Source: Deltaproteobacteria bacterium
GTDB taxonomy: Bacteria; Myxococcota; UBA727; VGSZ01
Assembly: GCA_016177705.1 (NCBI GenBank)
Contig: JACOUT010000009.1
Span: forward strand, 521,519-585,518
Reading direction: 5' to 3'
DNA: 64,000 bases
In this document: positions 24,863-36,501 of the stretch, piece after piece
Layout: the number at the start of each line of letters is the position of its first letter
How positions within the stretch are numbered: the stretch's first letter is position 1
Program-made: the position numbers and the translations under genes
The notes under the pieces: generated by a model
The model's input: only the letters and a program-made list of their open reading frames with translations
Databases searched by the model: none
What the model was told of the DNA's origin: nothing

Positions 24863-26038
24863 ATGCTGCACCACCGGATCGCCATCGCCCTCTCGACCCT
24901 GTTCGCCGTCTCGTCGGCGTTGACCGCTTGCACCAAGCCGACACCCGAGCCGACCAAGCCGGGCGCGTCGACGCCTGCGGTGGAGGCGCCCAAGGAGTCC
25001 GATCCCGACTGCGTCGGCCGCGTCGCGGCCGCTCCCGCCGAGAAGCTGACCATCAACGGCATCGGCTACGCGCGCACGGGCTCGACCATCTCGCAAGAGA
25101 GCCCGGGCGACGCCGACGACGAGTGGCTGCTCGGGCAGATCACCGACGTCAAGGACCACAACCCCGACAACGCGGCCAACCTCAAGGCGATGGTCGAGTG
25201 GATGGTGTCGCAGAAGGTCGACGCCATCACCGTCACCGGTGACCTGGGCGAGACCGCCGAGAGCGTCGAGAAGGTGTTGCGCGACGTTGCTGCCGCCAAG
25301 GTGCCGGTGCTCGCCATCATCGGCAACCGCGAGTGCAAGCATCACTTCACGACTGGCCTCGCTGCCGCGCAGAAGGACTTCCCGAACATCATCAACATGA
25401 ACGCGGTGCGGGTCTTCAACACCGACGACGCGTCGGTCATCTCGATGCCCGGCTACTACAACCGCGCGTACCTGCACTGCGCCGAGGGCTGCGAATACCT
25501 GGCCGCCGACGTGCGCCTGCTGCCCGAGGTCGCCAAGGCCGCCACGGCTGCCGCGCGCGTGCTCATCTCGCACGGTCCGCCGCTGCAGAGCGGGCCCCTC
25601 GCCATCGACCGCATCCACGAGGGCGCCAACGTCGGCGACCCGCTGTTGACCGAGGTGATGCAGCAGCATCCCCAGCTCTTCCCCTTCGGCCTGTTCGGCA
25701 ACATCCAGGAGGCCGGCGGCTACGCGACCGATCTGACCGGCCAGACGCGCGTGGCGCAGGACACCTTCGTCGATTCGTTCGTGCTCAACCCCGGGCCGAT
25801 CGACGCGGTTCGCTGGGTGATGCTCGACAGCACCGAGTCGGTCGGCATGGCGGGCTTGGTGAAGTTCAAGGGCAAGCAGGCGATGTATCGCATCCACCGG
25901 CTGCAGCCCGGCGAGGCCAAGCCGGTCGCGGCTGCGCCGCCCGGTGGCGCCGCTGCGCCGCCGCCACCCGCGCCCCCTGCCCCACCGGCACCGCCGGCCG
26001 GAGGCGCTGCCGCGCCGGCCCCGGCGCCGACGAGGTAG
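24863..26038 (+). CDS. metallophosphoesterase-like lipoprotein with degenerate motifs
   Basis: The 391-residue product has a lipoprotein signal (LFAVSSALTAC) and a Pro/Ala-rich C-terminal tail. In between it follows the calcineurin-like phosphoesterase order: TVTGDLGE (the GD motif), IIGNREC (where the family has GNHE) near residues 154-157, and ISHGPP (near 235, where the family has GHTH or similar). The first D-x-H motif is not evident and the catalytic His of GNHE is Arg here. Enzyme activity is therefore doubtful; a binding role in the periplasm is possible. It is followed within seven bases by the next gene, suggesting an operon. Confidence 0.65.
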   Translation: MLHHRIAIALSTLFAVSSALTACTKPTPEPTKPGASTPAVEAPKESDPDCVGRVAAAPAEKLTINGIGYARTGSTISQESPGDADDEWLLGQITDVKDHNPDNAANLKAMVEWMVSQKVDAITVTGDLGETAESVEKVLRDVAAAKVPVLAIIGNRECKHHFTTGLAAAQKDFPNIINMNAVRVFNTDDASVISMPGYYNRAYLHCAEGCEYLAADVRLLPEVAKAATAAARVLISHGPPLQSGPLAIDRIHEGANVGDPLLTEVMQQHPQLFPFGLFGNIQEAGGYATDLTGQTRVAQDTFVDSFVLNPGPIDAVRWVMLDSTESVGMAGLVKFKGKQAMYRIHRLQPGEAKPVAAAPPGGAAAPPPPAPPAPPAPPAGGAAAPAPAPTR

Positions 26039-26044
26039 CGGCCG

Positions 26045-27763
26045 ATGCGCGAGGCGCTGGTCGCCCTGCTCTGGCTTTGTGCAGGCGCGGCGCACGCTCA
26101 GGACGGCGGCGACGGCGGCGACGACCTCGGCGACACCGGCGCGCCGCCGCCCACCGCCGAGGACCTCGGCAAGACCGACGAAGCAGCGGCGCCGCCCACG
26201 GACGAAGACGCGCCGGCGGTGCCGCCCGTTGAGGCGCCCAAGAAGCGCAAGGCCGCCGCAGCGCCGGCCATCCCGGCGGCGGGCGCCCCGACGACGTCGA
26301 GCCCCACGGCATCGAGTCGAGACGTGGCGGCCAAGGTCGCCAAGCTCAAGCAAGACCTCGAGCATGCGCTGCGCGCGGAGCCCGGCGACCAGCGCGCGCT
26401 CGAAGCGCTGGCCGGCACCTGGCTCCCCGATGGCACGGTCGCAGGCGACCCCGAGCTACTCGCGCTCGTCAAGCTCGCACGCGGCAGGTCGCTGCTGCTC
26501 CAGAAGCGGTGGGACGAGGCGCTCGACGCTTTCACCGACGCGCGGCGCGCGGCCGAGACGCTGGCGGCGCCGGTGCAGCGGCCGCTGGTGGCGCAGGTGA
26601 AGTACCGCGCTGCCGAGGTCGACGAGGCGCGCTCGCCCGAGCCCGAGCGCTGCGGCCAGGCGCTCGGCTTGAAGCGGTTGGCCAAGCTCGAAGGCGAGGA
26701 GGCGCGCCGCCGCGTCGAGAGCGCCGCGCAGCGCTACCAGCTCGCGGTCAAGATCGGCGATCGGTTCTGGGCGCGGCGCGCAGCGTTCCGTGTGGCCGCG
26801 CTCTATGAGGGCTACTACCGCGGAGGCCTGACCGCCAAGCCCGGGCTGCGCGGGGTCGCGCTGCCGAGCCCGGCCTCGATCTCGCGCTTCGACGAGACCG
26901 CGCTCGTCGCCGGGCTGTTGCACGAGCGCTGGCCGGCCGAGATCGCGCGCCTGTACGGCGAGGTCATCGCCTCAATCGACGCGCGCGACCCGGATCCGGT
27001 GCTGCTCGAGCAGGTGCGCGCGCGCGCGGCCGACCTCGCCAAGCTGACGGAGCCGGACGCGGCGCCGGTGAAGAGCCCGTGGTACACCGACGAGCGCGAG
27101 GGCCTGGTGCGTTACGCGCGGCGCTACGAGACGCGCACGCGCGACATGTGGCTGGCGGTCTCCGCCGCCGACGCCAAGCCGCAGCTCGTGGAGCAACTCG
27201 GCCGCGGCCCGGGCACGGTCGAGCACGCCTACGCCTTGGCGGCGCTGGCCGACGCGGGGCCGGCCCCAGGGGCCGAGGAGATAGGCAAGGCACTGGCGAG
27301 CCCAGACGCGCGCACTCGGGTCATGGGGCTGTTCGCCGCGGAACGCCACCCGGACGCCGCGCTCGCCGACGCCATCGTCAATGGCCACCTGGCGCTGCCC
27401 GAGCCCGACCACCGCAAGGCCTTCGCCACCGTGGCCGACGCGCTCTGGGGCGAGGCGGCGCGCAGCCTGCTCGCGCTGCGTGCGCTGGCCGACAAGGACC
27501 GCGCCTTCGCCGAGAAGCTGGTGGCCGACACGCGTCTCTCGGCGTGGGATCGCGCGTTCGTCGTGGCCGAGCTGGGCGACGCGCGCCTGCAATACCCGCT
27601 GCAGAGCTTGACCAACGAGCGCGACGCCAACGCTGCAGCGACCGCCCTGTACGGCATGTGGGTGATGCGCGGCAAGAACGCGGCCGGCCTGTTGCGGCCG
27701 AGCGCCGAGGGCGTGGTCGGCTGCGCGTCGCGCGAGATGCAGCGGGTCGACGCGGGGCGCTGA
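26045..27763 (+). CDS. exported helical-repeat (TPR/HEAT-like) protein
   Basis: The 572-residue product has a signal peptide (MREALVALLWLCAGAAHA) followed by an acidic, Pro/Ala-rich linker to about residue 95. The remainder is alpha-helical. It includes a TPR-like pair near 140-175 (LLLQKRWDEALDAFTDARRA) and HEAT-like short helices towards the C-terminus (AYALAALADAGPAPGAEEIGKALASPDARTRVMGLFAAE split over about 40 residues). Such repeats mediate protein-protein contacts, so it may be a periplasmic scaffold. No enzyme motif is seen. It lies seven bases behind the phosphoesterase-like gene. An imperfect inverted repeat overlaps its stop (27760-27784) and may terminate the operon. Confidence 0.65.
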   Translation: MREALVALLWLCAGAAHAQDGGDGGDDLGDTGAPPPTAEDLGKTDEAAAPPTDEDAPAVPPVEAPKKRKAAAAPAIPAAGAPTTSSPTASSRDVAAKVAKLKQDLEHALRAEPGDQRALEALAGTWLPDGTVAGDPELLALVKLARGRSLLLQKRWDEALDAFTDARRAAETLAAPVQRPLVAQVKYRAAEVDEARSPEPERCGQALGLKRLAKLEGEEARRRVESAAQRYQLAVKIGDRFWARRAAFRVAALYEGYYRGGLTAKPGLRGVALPSPASISRFDETALVAGLLHERWPAEIARLYGEVIASIDARDPDPVLLEQVRARAADLAKLTEPDAAPVKSPWYTDEREGLVRYARRYETRTRDMWLAVSAADAKPQLVEQLGRGPGTVEHAYALAALADAGPAPGAEEIGKALASPDARTRVMGLFAAERHPDAALADAIVNGHLALPEPDHRKAFATVADALWGEAARSLLALRALADKDRAFAEKLVADTRLSAWDRAFVVAELGDARLQYPLQSLTNERDANAAATALYGMWVMRGKNAAGLLRPSAEGVVGCASREMQRVDAGR

Positions 27764-27784
27764 CGCCGCCCGGCGGCGCGTCAG
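27760..27784 (+). terminator. imperfect inverted repeat at the stop codon
   Basis: CTGACGCCGCC and GGCGGCG-CG-TCAG form a dyad with a two-base bulge and almost no loop, overlapping the TGA of the helical-repeat gene. There is no T-run. It may end transcription before the desaturase-like gene, but the evidence is weak. Confidence 0.25.
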
Positions 27785-27907
27785 GTCGAGATAGTGACTC
27801 AGCACGCTGGAGCGGCGCGCACCTTGGCGCCCTGTTTCGCTATTGTGGTGCGCCGCGCACGGGCACCTCGCCGACGGGCGGGGTCGATCGACAGGGGGGA
27901 GGGATCG

Positions 27908-29482
27908 ATGCCGGTGAGGGACGTGTTGATCGCAGGTGCCGGGTTGGCCGGGTTGTCCACCGGCATCCACCTGCTCGAAGGCGGCCAGGGGCGCTTACGG
28001 GTGCGCATCCTCGAGCGCGGCCACGTGATCGGCGGCAAGGCGTCGTCGATGCCGCACCGCGACCGCACCACCGGGCGAACCTACACGGTCGACCACGGCT
28101 TCCACGTGTTCTTCGACTACCAGAACCTCGGGCCGCGCCTGAGAGAGCTCGGCGCCGACGCCGGGCTCACCCCCGCGAAGCACGAGGTGCTCATCTGGAG
28201 CGACGGCTCGGTGCACCGCTTCCAGGCGTGGCCTGCGCCGAGCCCGTTCCACCTGTTCCCGGGCGGCTTGGTGTCCGGGCTGTACGGCCCCGTCGACGGC
28301 GTCAAGATCTTCAAGTTCATGTTCGACATCTTCGTCACCGAGGTCGATCGGCTGAGCGCGGCCGAGCGCCGCGCGCTCGACGCCATCTCCTTCGACGACT
28401 ATGCACGGCAGCACGGCCTGTCGGCCTCGGTCATTGGCAGCTCGTTCTTTCGCTTCGTCACGCAGTCGGCCTTCATCTACCCAAAGCCGATGTCCGCGCT
28501 CGCGGCCATCGCGGCCATGCAACTCGTTGCGCAGAACTACGACGCCGTCGCCTGCCGCTACATGAACCGAGGTTGCTCCGACGTCGTCATCGAGCCGCTG
28601 CGCCAGCACTTCCTGCGCCTGGGCGGTGTCATCGACAAATTCAAGGAGGTCGACCACATCGAGATCGACGGCGGCCGCGTCAAGTGCTTCGAGGTGGAAG
28701 ACAACCGGCACTACATCCACGCCCCCGAGGCGGCGACGCCGGGGTACTCGAACTATCACAGCACCGAGACCCACCCCGCCGGTCCGCCACCGACGTCGAC
28801 GGACCGGGTCGCCGACTACTACGTGTCGGCGCTGGCGCCGCGTGACCTGCAAGCGGCGCTCGAGCCGGCGTCGCTCGCGCTACCGTACTTCGACGCCATC
28901 ACGCGTCTGCAGACCCAGCGCACCATCGCGCTCACCCTCTGGTACGACCGCGTCATCAGCCCGCCCGACCACGACGGCGCCATCATCGGCTTGCCCGGAC
29001 CGTTCTCGACGGTGGCCGACCTGCATCGCCTGCAGAGCGACCCGGAGGGGCGCGGCTCGGTGGTGCAGTTCGTCGGCGAGGACGGCGCCTACGCGACTCG
29101 CCCGGACGACGACATCGTCCGAGGCGCGCTCGTCGACCTGCACCGCCTGTGGCCTGCCGCGGCCACAGCGACCATCGAGAAGCAGCTGTTTCACCGCGGC
29201 AACCATGACGCGTTCTTCCTCTCGACCCCCGGCAGCGACGAGCTGCGGCCTGCCGCGGCCTCGCCCTATCCGAACCTGTTCCTGGCCGGCGACTACACGC
29301 AGACGGGCTTTCGCGTCATCTGCATGGAGGGGGCCTTCGTCTCCGGCATGCAGGCCGCCAACGAGATCCTCGCGCGCGAGGGTCTGCCGCGCGCACTGGT
29401 GCGGCCAATGAAGGAGCCGGGCGGCGCCATCTCGCTCGCGCGCCTCGCCAAGCGGGTCCTCGGAGGTGCCGTCGGCCCATGA
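27908..29482 (+). CDS. FAD-dependent carotenoid-desaturase-like oxidoreductase
   Basis: ATG 27908 is preceded by GGGGGAGGGA and opens directly into an FAD-binding Rossmann fold (VLIAGAGLAGLSTG; Gly10, Gly12, Gly15). The upstream extension of the frame lacks a sensible N-terminus. The 524-residue product shows the amine-oxidase/phytoene-desaturase plan: GGKASS after the second strand, then VDHGFHVFF, and at the C-terminus LFLAGDYTQTGF...MEGAFVSGMQAAN, the FAD-closing motif of plant-type phytoene and zeta-carotene desaturases. The substrate may be a carotenoid, another isoprenoid or something else; no crt neighbour is present to decide. The stop overlaps the histidine kinase start (ATGA), so the two proteins are probably coexpressed. 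Confidence 0.75.
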   Translation: MPVRDVLIAGAGLAGLSTGIHLLEGGQGRLRVRILERGHVIGGKASSMPHRDRTTGRTYTVDHGFHVFFDYQNLGPRLRELGADAGLTPAKHEVLIWSDGSVHRFQAWPAPSPFHLFPGGLVSGLYGPVDGVKIFKFMFDIFVTEVDRLSAAERRALDAISFDDYARQHGLSASVIGSSFFRFVTQSAFIYPKPMSALAAIAAMQLVAQNYDAVACRYMNRGCSDVVIEPLRQHFLRLGGVIDKFKEVDHIEIDGGRVKCFEVEDNRHYIHAPEAATPGYSNYHSTETHPAGPPPTSTDRVADYYVSALAPRDLQAALEPASLALPYFDAITRLQTQRTIALTLWYDRVISPPDHDGAIIGLPGPFSTVADLHRLQSDPEGRGSVVQFVGEDGAYATRPDDDIVRGALVDLHRLWPAAATATIEKQLFHRGNHDAFFLSTPGSDELRPAAASPYPNLFLAGDYTQTGFRVICMEGAFVSGMQAANEILAREGLPRALVRPMKEPGGAISLARLAKRVLGGAVGP

Positions 29483-31215
29483 CGAGCGATGCACGCGCGC
29501 CCTCGTCCTCGCCCTCCCCCGATCTGGCCTTCGGCCGGATCGGGCCGCGCGCGCTGCTCGCCTCCCCGTGGCTCGTGGTGGTGTTCTGTTGGCCGGCGAC
29601 GTTGCTCGCCTGGTACTACATCTCGCTCGTCGCCACGGCGTCGTCGTGGCGCGACGTGTTCCTGCTGCGCTACCTGATCGCGTTGCTCGCGCTCGACACC
29701 ACCATCTGCTTCATCACCATTCGCCGGCTGACGCGTCACGCGCGCGCGGCCTTGCGTGGCGACGGTGCCATCGATCTTCCGCTCGCGCGCCGCGCGTGGG
29801 TGGAGGCGCTCAACCTGCCGCTGCATACGGCCGCGCTGATCGTGACGCTCATCGGCATCACTATCCTGCCCGCCATCGTGTTCCTCGCGGCGCGCGGCGA
29901 GTGGAACCTGATCGGCGTCGGCCTGACGGGCGCCGCCATGGCGGGCGCCTGCGAGCTGACCGTGTTGTTCCCGCTGGTGCAGGGCAGCACCCTGCCACTT
30001 TTGCGTAGGCTCAAGGCGGCGCACCCGGAGCTGCGCCTTGGCGATGCGGGCGTGCGCGCGCCGCCCTTGCGCGCCTACTTCGCCTTCGGGCTCGCCTCAC
30101 TCACCACGGTGAGCGTGGTGCTGGTGGCGACGCTGATCCGCCGTCACGCCACGGTCGGAGAAATCGCGCACGTCCACCCCGTCCCCGCGATCCCCCCGGG
30201 CGTCGCCATCGCGCTCGTCATCGCGTGCCTCGGCTGCATGGCCGCCGGCATGGGGCTGCAGCTCGCCATGTCGGTGCTCGGCCCCATGCGGCGGTTGGCC
30301 GAGGTGATGCGGCGCTTCTCCGACCAGGGCACGAGCGCGCGCGCTGGCCTCTTGCAGCTCGGCGAGATCGGCGTGCTGTGCGAGGGCTTCGACGACATGG
30401 CGACCTCGCTCGAGCGATCCCACGGCGCGGTGGAGGAGCGCGAGGCGCTGTTGCGCCACAGCCAGCGCTTCGAGGTGATGGCGAGCGTGACGGCCGGTTT
30501 TGCCCACGAGGTCGCGAACCCGTTGTCCTGCGTCAGCACCAACCTGGAAGCCAGCGCCGGCGAGGTCGAGCAGTTGCTGGAGATGCCGAGCGTGCTCAAC
30601 CCGAGTCAACGGCAGGCGCTCAAGTCGTGCAGTGAGGCTCTAGCGGACGCCAGCCACGCCGCCACACAGATGACCTACCTGCTGCGCGACATGCGCTCCT
30701 TCAGCCGGCGCGACCCAGGCGCCTGGGTGAGCTGCGACGTGGCGGCGCTGATGGACGGCGCGCTGCGCATCGCCAGCGGCGACATCCGACGTCGCGGTTC
30801 CGCGACGCGCGACTATCAGCCGTGCCCGGCGGTGCGCGGCTCGACGCACCAGCTCTCCCAGGTGTTCTTGAACCTGCTGCTGAACGCCGCCAAGGCGCTG
30901 CCCCCAAGTGGCGGTGGCAAGGTGCACGTCGAGGTGCGCCAGCTCGGCGCGGAGGTCGTGGTCTCCGTGGCGGACACCGGCCACGGCATCCCGGCGGCGA
31001 ATCGCCCACGCATCTTCGAAGCCTTGTTCACGAGCTGGCCGTCCGAGCAGGGTACCGGGCTCGGCCTGCACGTCAGTCGCGAGATCGTGACGGCTCACGG
31101 CGGCGCCATCACCTTCGAGACGGCCGAGGGCCAGGGTACGACCTTCAGGGTCACGCTGCCGGCCGAACAGCCCGCAGAGCAGCCCGCGGAGGTGCCGACC
31201 GGACCGGTGAGCTGA
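29479..31215 (+). CDS. membrane sensor histidine kinase
   Basis: The 578-residue product has six predicted membrane helices in its first 265 residues, a HAMP-like segment (VLGPMRRLAEVMRRFSDQG), then a HisKA domain with the phosphoaccepting His343 in GFAHEVANPL. A complete HATPase follows: the N box is LLNAAKAL, G1 is DTGHGIP, and G2 is GTGLGLH. This is the NtrB/HupT-like kinase layout. No sensory PAS, CHASE or large periplasmic domain is seen, so the stimulus is probably read in the membrane. There is no adjacent response regulator; the gene overlaps the desaturase-like flavoprotein by four bases instead. Confidence 0.9.
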   Translation: MTSDARAPSSSPSPDLAFGRIGPRALLASPWLVVVFCWPATLLAWYYISLVATASSWRDVFLLRYLIALLALDTTICFITIRRLTRHARAALRGDGAIDLPLARRAWVEALNLPLHTAALIVTLIGITILPAIVFLAARGEWNLIGVGLTGAAMAGACELTVLFPLVQGSTLPLLRRLKAAHPELRLGDAGVRAPPLRAYFAFGLASLTTVSVVLVATLIRRHATVGEIAHVHPVPAIPPGVAIALVIACLGCMAAGMGLQLAMSVLGPMRRLAEVMRRFSDQGTSARAGLLQLGEIGVLCEGFDDMATSLERSHGAVEEREALLRHSQRFEVMASVTAGFAHEVANPLSCVSTNLEASAGEVEQLLEMPSVLNPSQRQALKSCSEALADASHAATQMTYLLRDMRSFSRRDPGAWVSCDVAALMDGALRIASGDIRRRGSATRDYQPCPAVRGSTHQLSQVFLNLLLNAAKALPPSGGGKVHVEVRQLGAEVVVSVADTGHGIPAANRPRIFEALFTSWPSEQGTGLGLHVSREIVTAHGGAITFETAEGQGTTFRVTLPAEQPAEQPAEVPTGPVS

Positions 31216-31222
31216 GCCTGCC

Positions 31223-32149
31223 TCAGGCCGGTCTGACGTAGCCGAGCTTCTTGAGGCCGTGCTCGCTCGTGGTCCAGTCGGGCTCGACGCGCACGAACAG
31301 CTCGAGCATCACCTGGCAGCCGAGCAGCGTCTCGAGCTCGGCGCGCGCGCGCTGGCCGATGGCCTTGACCCGCTCGCCCTTCTTGCCGACCACCACCGCC
31401 TTCTGGCTGTCCTTCTCGACGTGGATGACGGCGGCGATGCGCACCAGCGGCTTGGTCTCGTTGGCGCGCCGCGCCTCGTCGAACTCCTCCACCACCACGG
31501 CGGCGCGGTAGGGGATCTCCTGGCGCAACTCGAGCATCACCTTTTCGCGGATCAGCTCGCCGCAGATGTCGCGCGCGCTGGCGTCGGTGAGCGTGTCGCC
31601 GGGGAACATCGGCGGCGCCTCGGGGAGGTGGCGCGCCAGCTCGTCGAGCAGCGGCCCCAGGCTCTTCTTCTTCTGCGCGGAGATGGGCACGAGCGCCTTG
31701 AATTGCCCGCGCTCCGACCAGGTCTTCAGCAACGGTAAGAGCTGGCCCTTGTCCTTGAGCTTGTCGACCTTGTTGAGCACCAGCACCATCGGCCTGGTGA
31801 GCGCGCCCTCGCGCTCGAGCTGACGCAGTACCAGGTCGTCGTCCTTGTGGATGCCGCGCGTGGATGCCTCGGTGACGAACGCGAGCACGTCGACGTCGCG
31901 GGCGGCGTCGAGCGCCTGGCGGATCATGAAGGCGTGCAACCCGCGCTTGGGCGGGTGCAGCCCGGGTGTATCGACCAGCACCACCTGCGCGTCGCCGTGG
32001 TTGACCACGCCGCGCAGCGTGCGTCGTGTGGTCTGTGGCTTGTGCGTGGTGGCCGCGAGCTTCTGCCCGAGCAGCGCGTTCAACAGCGTGCTCTTGCCCA
32101 CGTTCGGGCGGCCGACGATGGCGACGGTGCCGCAGCGTGACGTTCCCAT
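31223..32149 (-). CDS. era: GTPase Era, 16S rRNA/30S maturation factor
   Basis: ATG 32149 gives a 308-residue product typical in length for Era (about 300). G1 is GRPNVGKST, the G2 region TTHKPQTTRRT is diagnostic for Era, G3 is DTPGLH and G4 is NKVDKL. A C-terminal KH domain has VVGKKGERVKAIGQRAR. Era binds the 3' end of 16S rRNA and checks 30S assembly at the membrane. The ribosome-binding site (TGAGGG) overlaps the leuS stop eight bases upstream, so leuS-era is one transcription unit. Confidence 0.96.
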   Translation of the reverse strand: MGTSRCGTVAIVGRPNVGKSTLLNALLGQKLAATTHKPQTTRRTLRGVVNHGDAQVVLVDTPGLHPPKRGLHAFMIRQALDAARDVDVLAFVTEASTRGIHKDDDLVLRQLEREGALTRPMVLVLNKVDKLKDKGQLLPLLKTWSERGQFKALVPISAQKKKSLGPLLDELARHLPEAPPMFPGDTLTDASARDICGELIREKVMLELRQEIPYRAAVVVEEFDEARRANETKPLVRIAAVIHVEKDSQKAVVVGKKGERVKAIGQRARAELETLLGCQVMLELFVRVEPDWTTSEHGLKKLGYVRPA

Positions 32150-32157
32150 GGCAGCCC

Positions 32158-34731
<2,574 letters not shown>

Positions 34732-34783
34732 GCGCTGCCGTTAGCAGGTTGTTCGCGGCCCGCGAAAGGACGGCGTGGCGGGC

Positions 34784-35776
34784 CTACGTGGGCGGCAGGC
34801 GAGCGATCGCCTCTTCCAGGGTAGCGGCGTCGTCGTCGCGGCCCTCGGCGCGCAGCCGCTCGGCCAGGCCGATCATGCGCACCGCCAACGGCGGCGGCGG
34901 CGGCGCCGGCAACGACGAGGTCTCGGCGGCGGCGAAGGCGCCGATGACGTCGACGCCGCCGTTCGGCACCGCCTCGACGCTCGGGCCGGAGCGCGTCGAC
35001 GTCAACGAGCCGCTCGGGTTGGTCACCGGCGCCGGGGCGCCGAGGTCGAGGCCATCGAAGATGTTGGCGATGGGTGAGGAGGATGCAGACGGCGACGAGC
35101 TCGGCAGGTTCGCGTTCCAGGACGAGGCGCCGGCCGACGGCGCATCGAAGCTGCCGGGCGCGGCGAGTGAAAAGTCGATCTCGGTCTCGAGCACCAGCTC
35201 GACCGGCGCGCCACCGACGTGATCGGGCAAGGGCGGCGGGCTGAACGACGATGGCGACATCGCGGGCATCGACGGCCAGCCCGGCGGCGCCTCGGTCACG
35301 ATCGGCCCGGGCGTCGGCAGCCGGGGCGGCAACGAGAACGAGCCGGGCGTCGGCATGCGAGGCAGGGCCGCCTGTACCCCTGGCGTGTGCGCTCTCGGCG
35401 GCGGCGGCGGTGGCGACGGCCAAGGGTTCGGCGTGCGGGGCGGCGAGGGCATGGCCGCGGGCGTGGGCGCGCGCGCCAGCGGGGGGCTCGCCTGGACCGC
35501 CGCGGGTGCCGGCGGCGGCGTCGGGCGGGCGAAAGGGTTGCTGCTCGGCGCCGGTGGCGGCGACACCGCCGCGACCGACGGCAGGTGCGATGGCTTGCTG
35601 AACGGGCTCGCCGGCGGAGGTGCGGCGGCGGGCGTCGGCGCGCGCGCCGGCGCCGGCGCGGGGGTCACGGTCGCCGGCGGGCCCTTGGCCCACTCATAGC
35701 CGCACGCGTAGCACGCGATCCCGTCGGCGACGCGGCCGCATTGAGGGCACCGGACCATCGGCATGGGCGGCATCAT
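34784..35776 (-). CDS. zinc-ribbon protein with long proline-rich region
   Basis: The 330-residue product opens with a treble-clef zinc ribbon (VRCPQCGR-x6-CYACGYE) and then about 140 residues of Pro/Ala/Ser low-complexity sequence, a Ser-rich middle section, and a short helical C-terminus (MIGLAERLRAEGRDDDAATLEEAIARL). There is no signal peptide or membrane segment. The N-terminal ribbon is clearly related to that of the 52079-53593 protein (RCPxCGR, DG, CxACGxE). The function is unknown; such zinc-ribbon/disordered proteins are common in myxobacteria. Several in-frame Met codons (MMPPMPM) leave the start open by up to six residues. Confidence 0.65.
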   Translation of the reverse strand: MMPPMPMVRCPQCGRVADGIACYACGYEWAKGPPATVTPAPAPARAPTPAAAPPPASPFSKPSHLPSVAAVSPPPAPSSNPFARPTPPPAPAAVQASPPLARAPTPAAMPSPPRTPNPWPSPPPPPPRAHTPGVQAALPRMPTPGSFSLPPRLPTPGPIVTEAPPGWPSMPAMSPSSFSPPPLPDHVGGAPVELVLETEIDFSLAAPGSFDAPSAGASSWNANLPSSSPSASSSPIANIFDGLDLGAPAPVTNPSGSLTSTRSGPSVEAVPNGGVDVIGAFAAAETSSLPAPPPPPLAVRMIGLAERLRAEGRDDDAATLEEAIARLPPT

Positions 35777-35835
35777 ACGCCGAATCCCGCAAAGAGAAGG
35801 GCCGCCTAGCCGGCGGCCCTCGCTCCGAGCAGCGT

Positions 35836-35912
35836 TGGTGGTGAGGGAGGGAATCGAACCCTCGACCTGAGGATTATGAGACCTCCGCTCTAACCAACTG
35901 AGCTACCTCACC
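35836..35912 (-). tRNA. tRNA-Met (anticodon CAU), CCA encoded
   Basis: Read on the minus strand, acceptor GGTGAGG pairs with CCTCACC. The D arm is GCTC-AGTTGGTTA-GAGC, and the anticodon loop is CTCATAA with CAT at 34-36. The T arm is GAGGG-TTCGATT-CCCTC, and the discriminator A is followed by an encoded CCA. The paired first base (G1-C72) argues against initiator tRNA. CAU could also be the lysidine-modified tRNA-Ile2; the D-arm sequence looks more like elongator Met. The last pair of the anticodon stem (31-39) is U-U, a mismatch. Confidence 0.93.
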
Positions 35913-35997
35913 GTCGCGGCGCTGCCCGGTTGGAATAGTGCCCTGTCGCGCACCTTTCAAGCCGTTATAGCTTCCATCAACCACGCTGGAGCTGCTC

Positions 35998-36501
35998 ATG
36001 GCCATTCCGCGCCGCCTGATCATCATCGCCGCCTCCGCCGCCATCGCCGGCGCCGCGCTCTACATGCAGAACCGCATGCGGGCTCGACGGGAAGCCGCCA
36101 AGAAGCCGGAGGCGCCGGGTTCGGGCGAGCCGCCCAAGGCCGACGCACCCGCAAGCGCGTCGGCGGCAGCGTCGGCGCCGTCTGCCGCGGCCGCCGCTGC
36201 GCAGCCTGCTGGCCCCGGTGGCGCGGCGCGCGAGCTGTCGCTGTTCCTGGCGGGCGAGAGCTGGCACGACGAGATCGGCTGGCAAGGCATCTGGGAGCGC
36301 GAGGGCATCGAGTCGCCCGAAGGCTGGCTCAAGAGCAAGGGCAAGGAAGTGCTCGCCGCCGAGAGGAAGAAGCTCGCCGAGCACCCCGCCCTGCTCGCCG
36401 GCTGCCGCCGCCGCTGGATCGTGGTGTGCCGCTACGCCGGCATCGAGGTCACGGACGCGGCGAGCACCTGGAACGAGAGCGAGGCGCCTGCGGTCGCCTA
36501 G
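35998..36501 (+). CDS. small membrane-anchored protein of unknown function
   Basis: The 167-residue product has an N-terminal membrane helix (about 6-22, RLIIIAASAAIAGAALYMQ), a Lys/Ala/Pro-rich disordered linker to about residue 75, and a compact C-terminal domain with conserved-looking Trp residues (GESWHDEIGWQGIWEREGIESPEGW). Whether this domain faces the periplasm depends on whether the helix is a signal anchor, which the positive residues on both sides leave unclear. GGAG lies seven bases before the ATG. The stop overlaps the convergent bamA stop by four bases. Family not recognised. Confidence 0.6.
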   Translation: MAIPRRLIIIAASAAIAGAALYMQNRMRARREAAKKPEAPGSGEPPKADAPASASAAASAPSAAAAAAQPAGPGGAARELSLFLAGESWHDEIGWQGIWEREGIESPEGWLKSKGKEVLAAERKKLAEHPALLAGCRRRWIVVCRYAGIEVTDAASTWNESEAPAVA

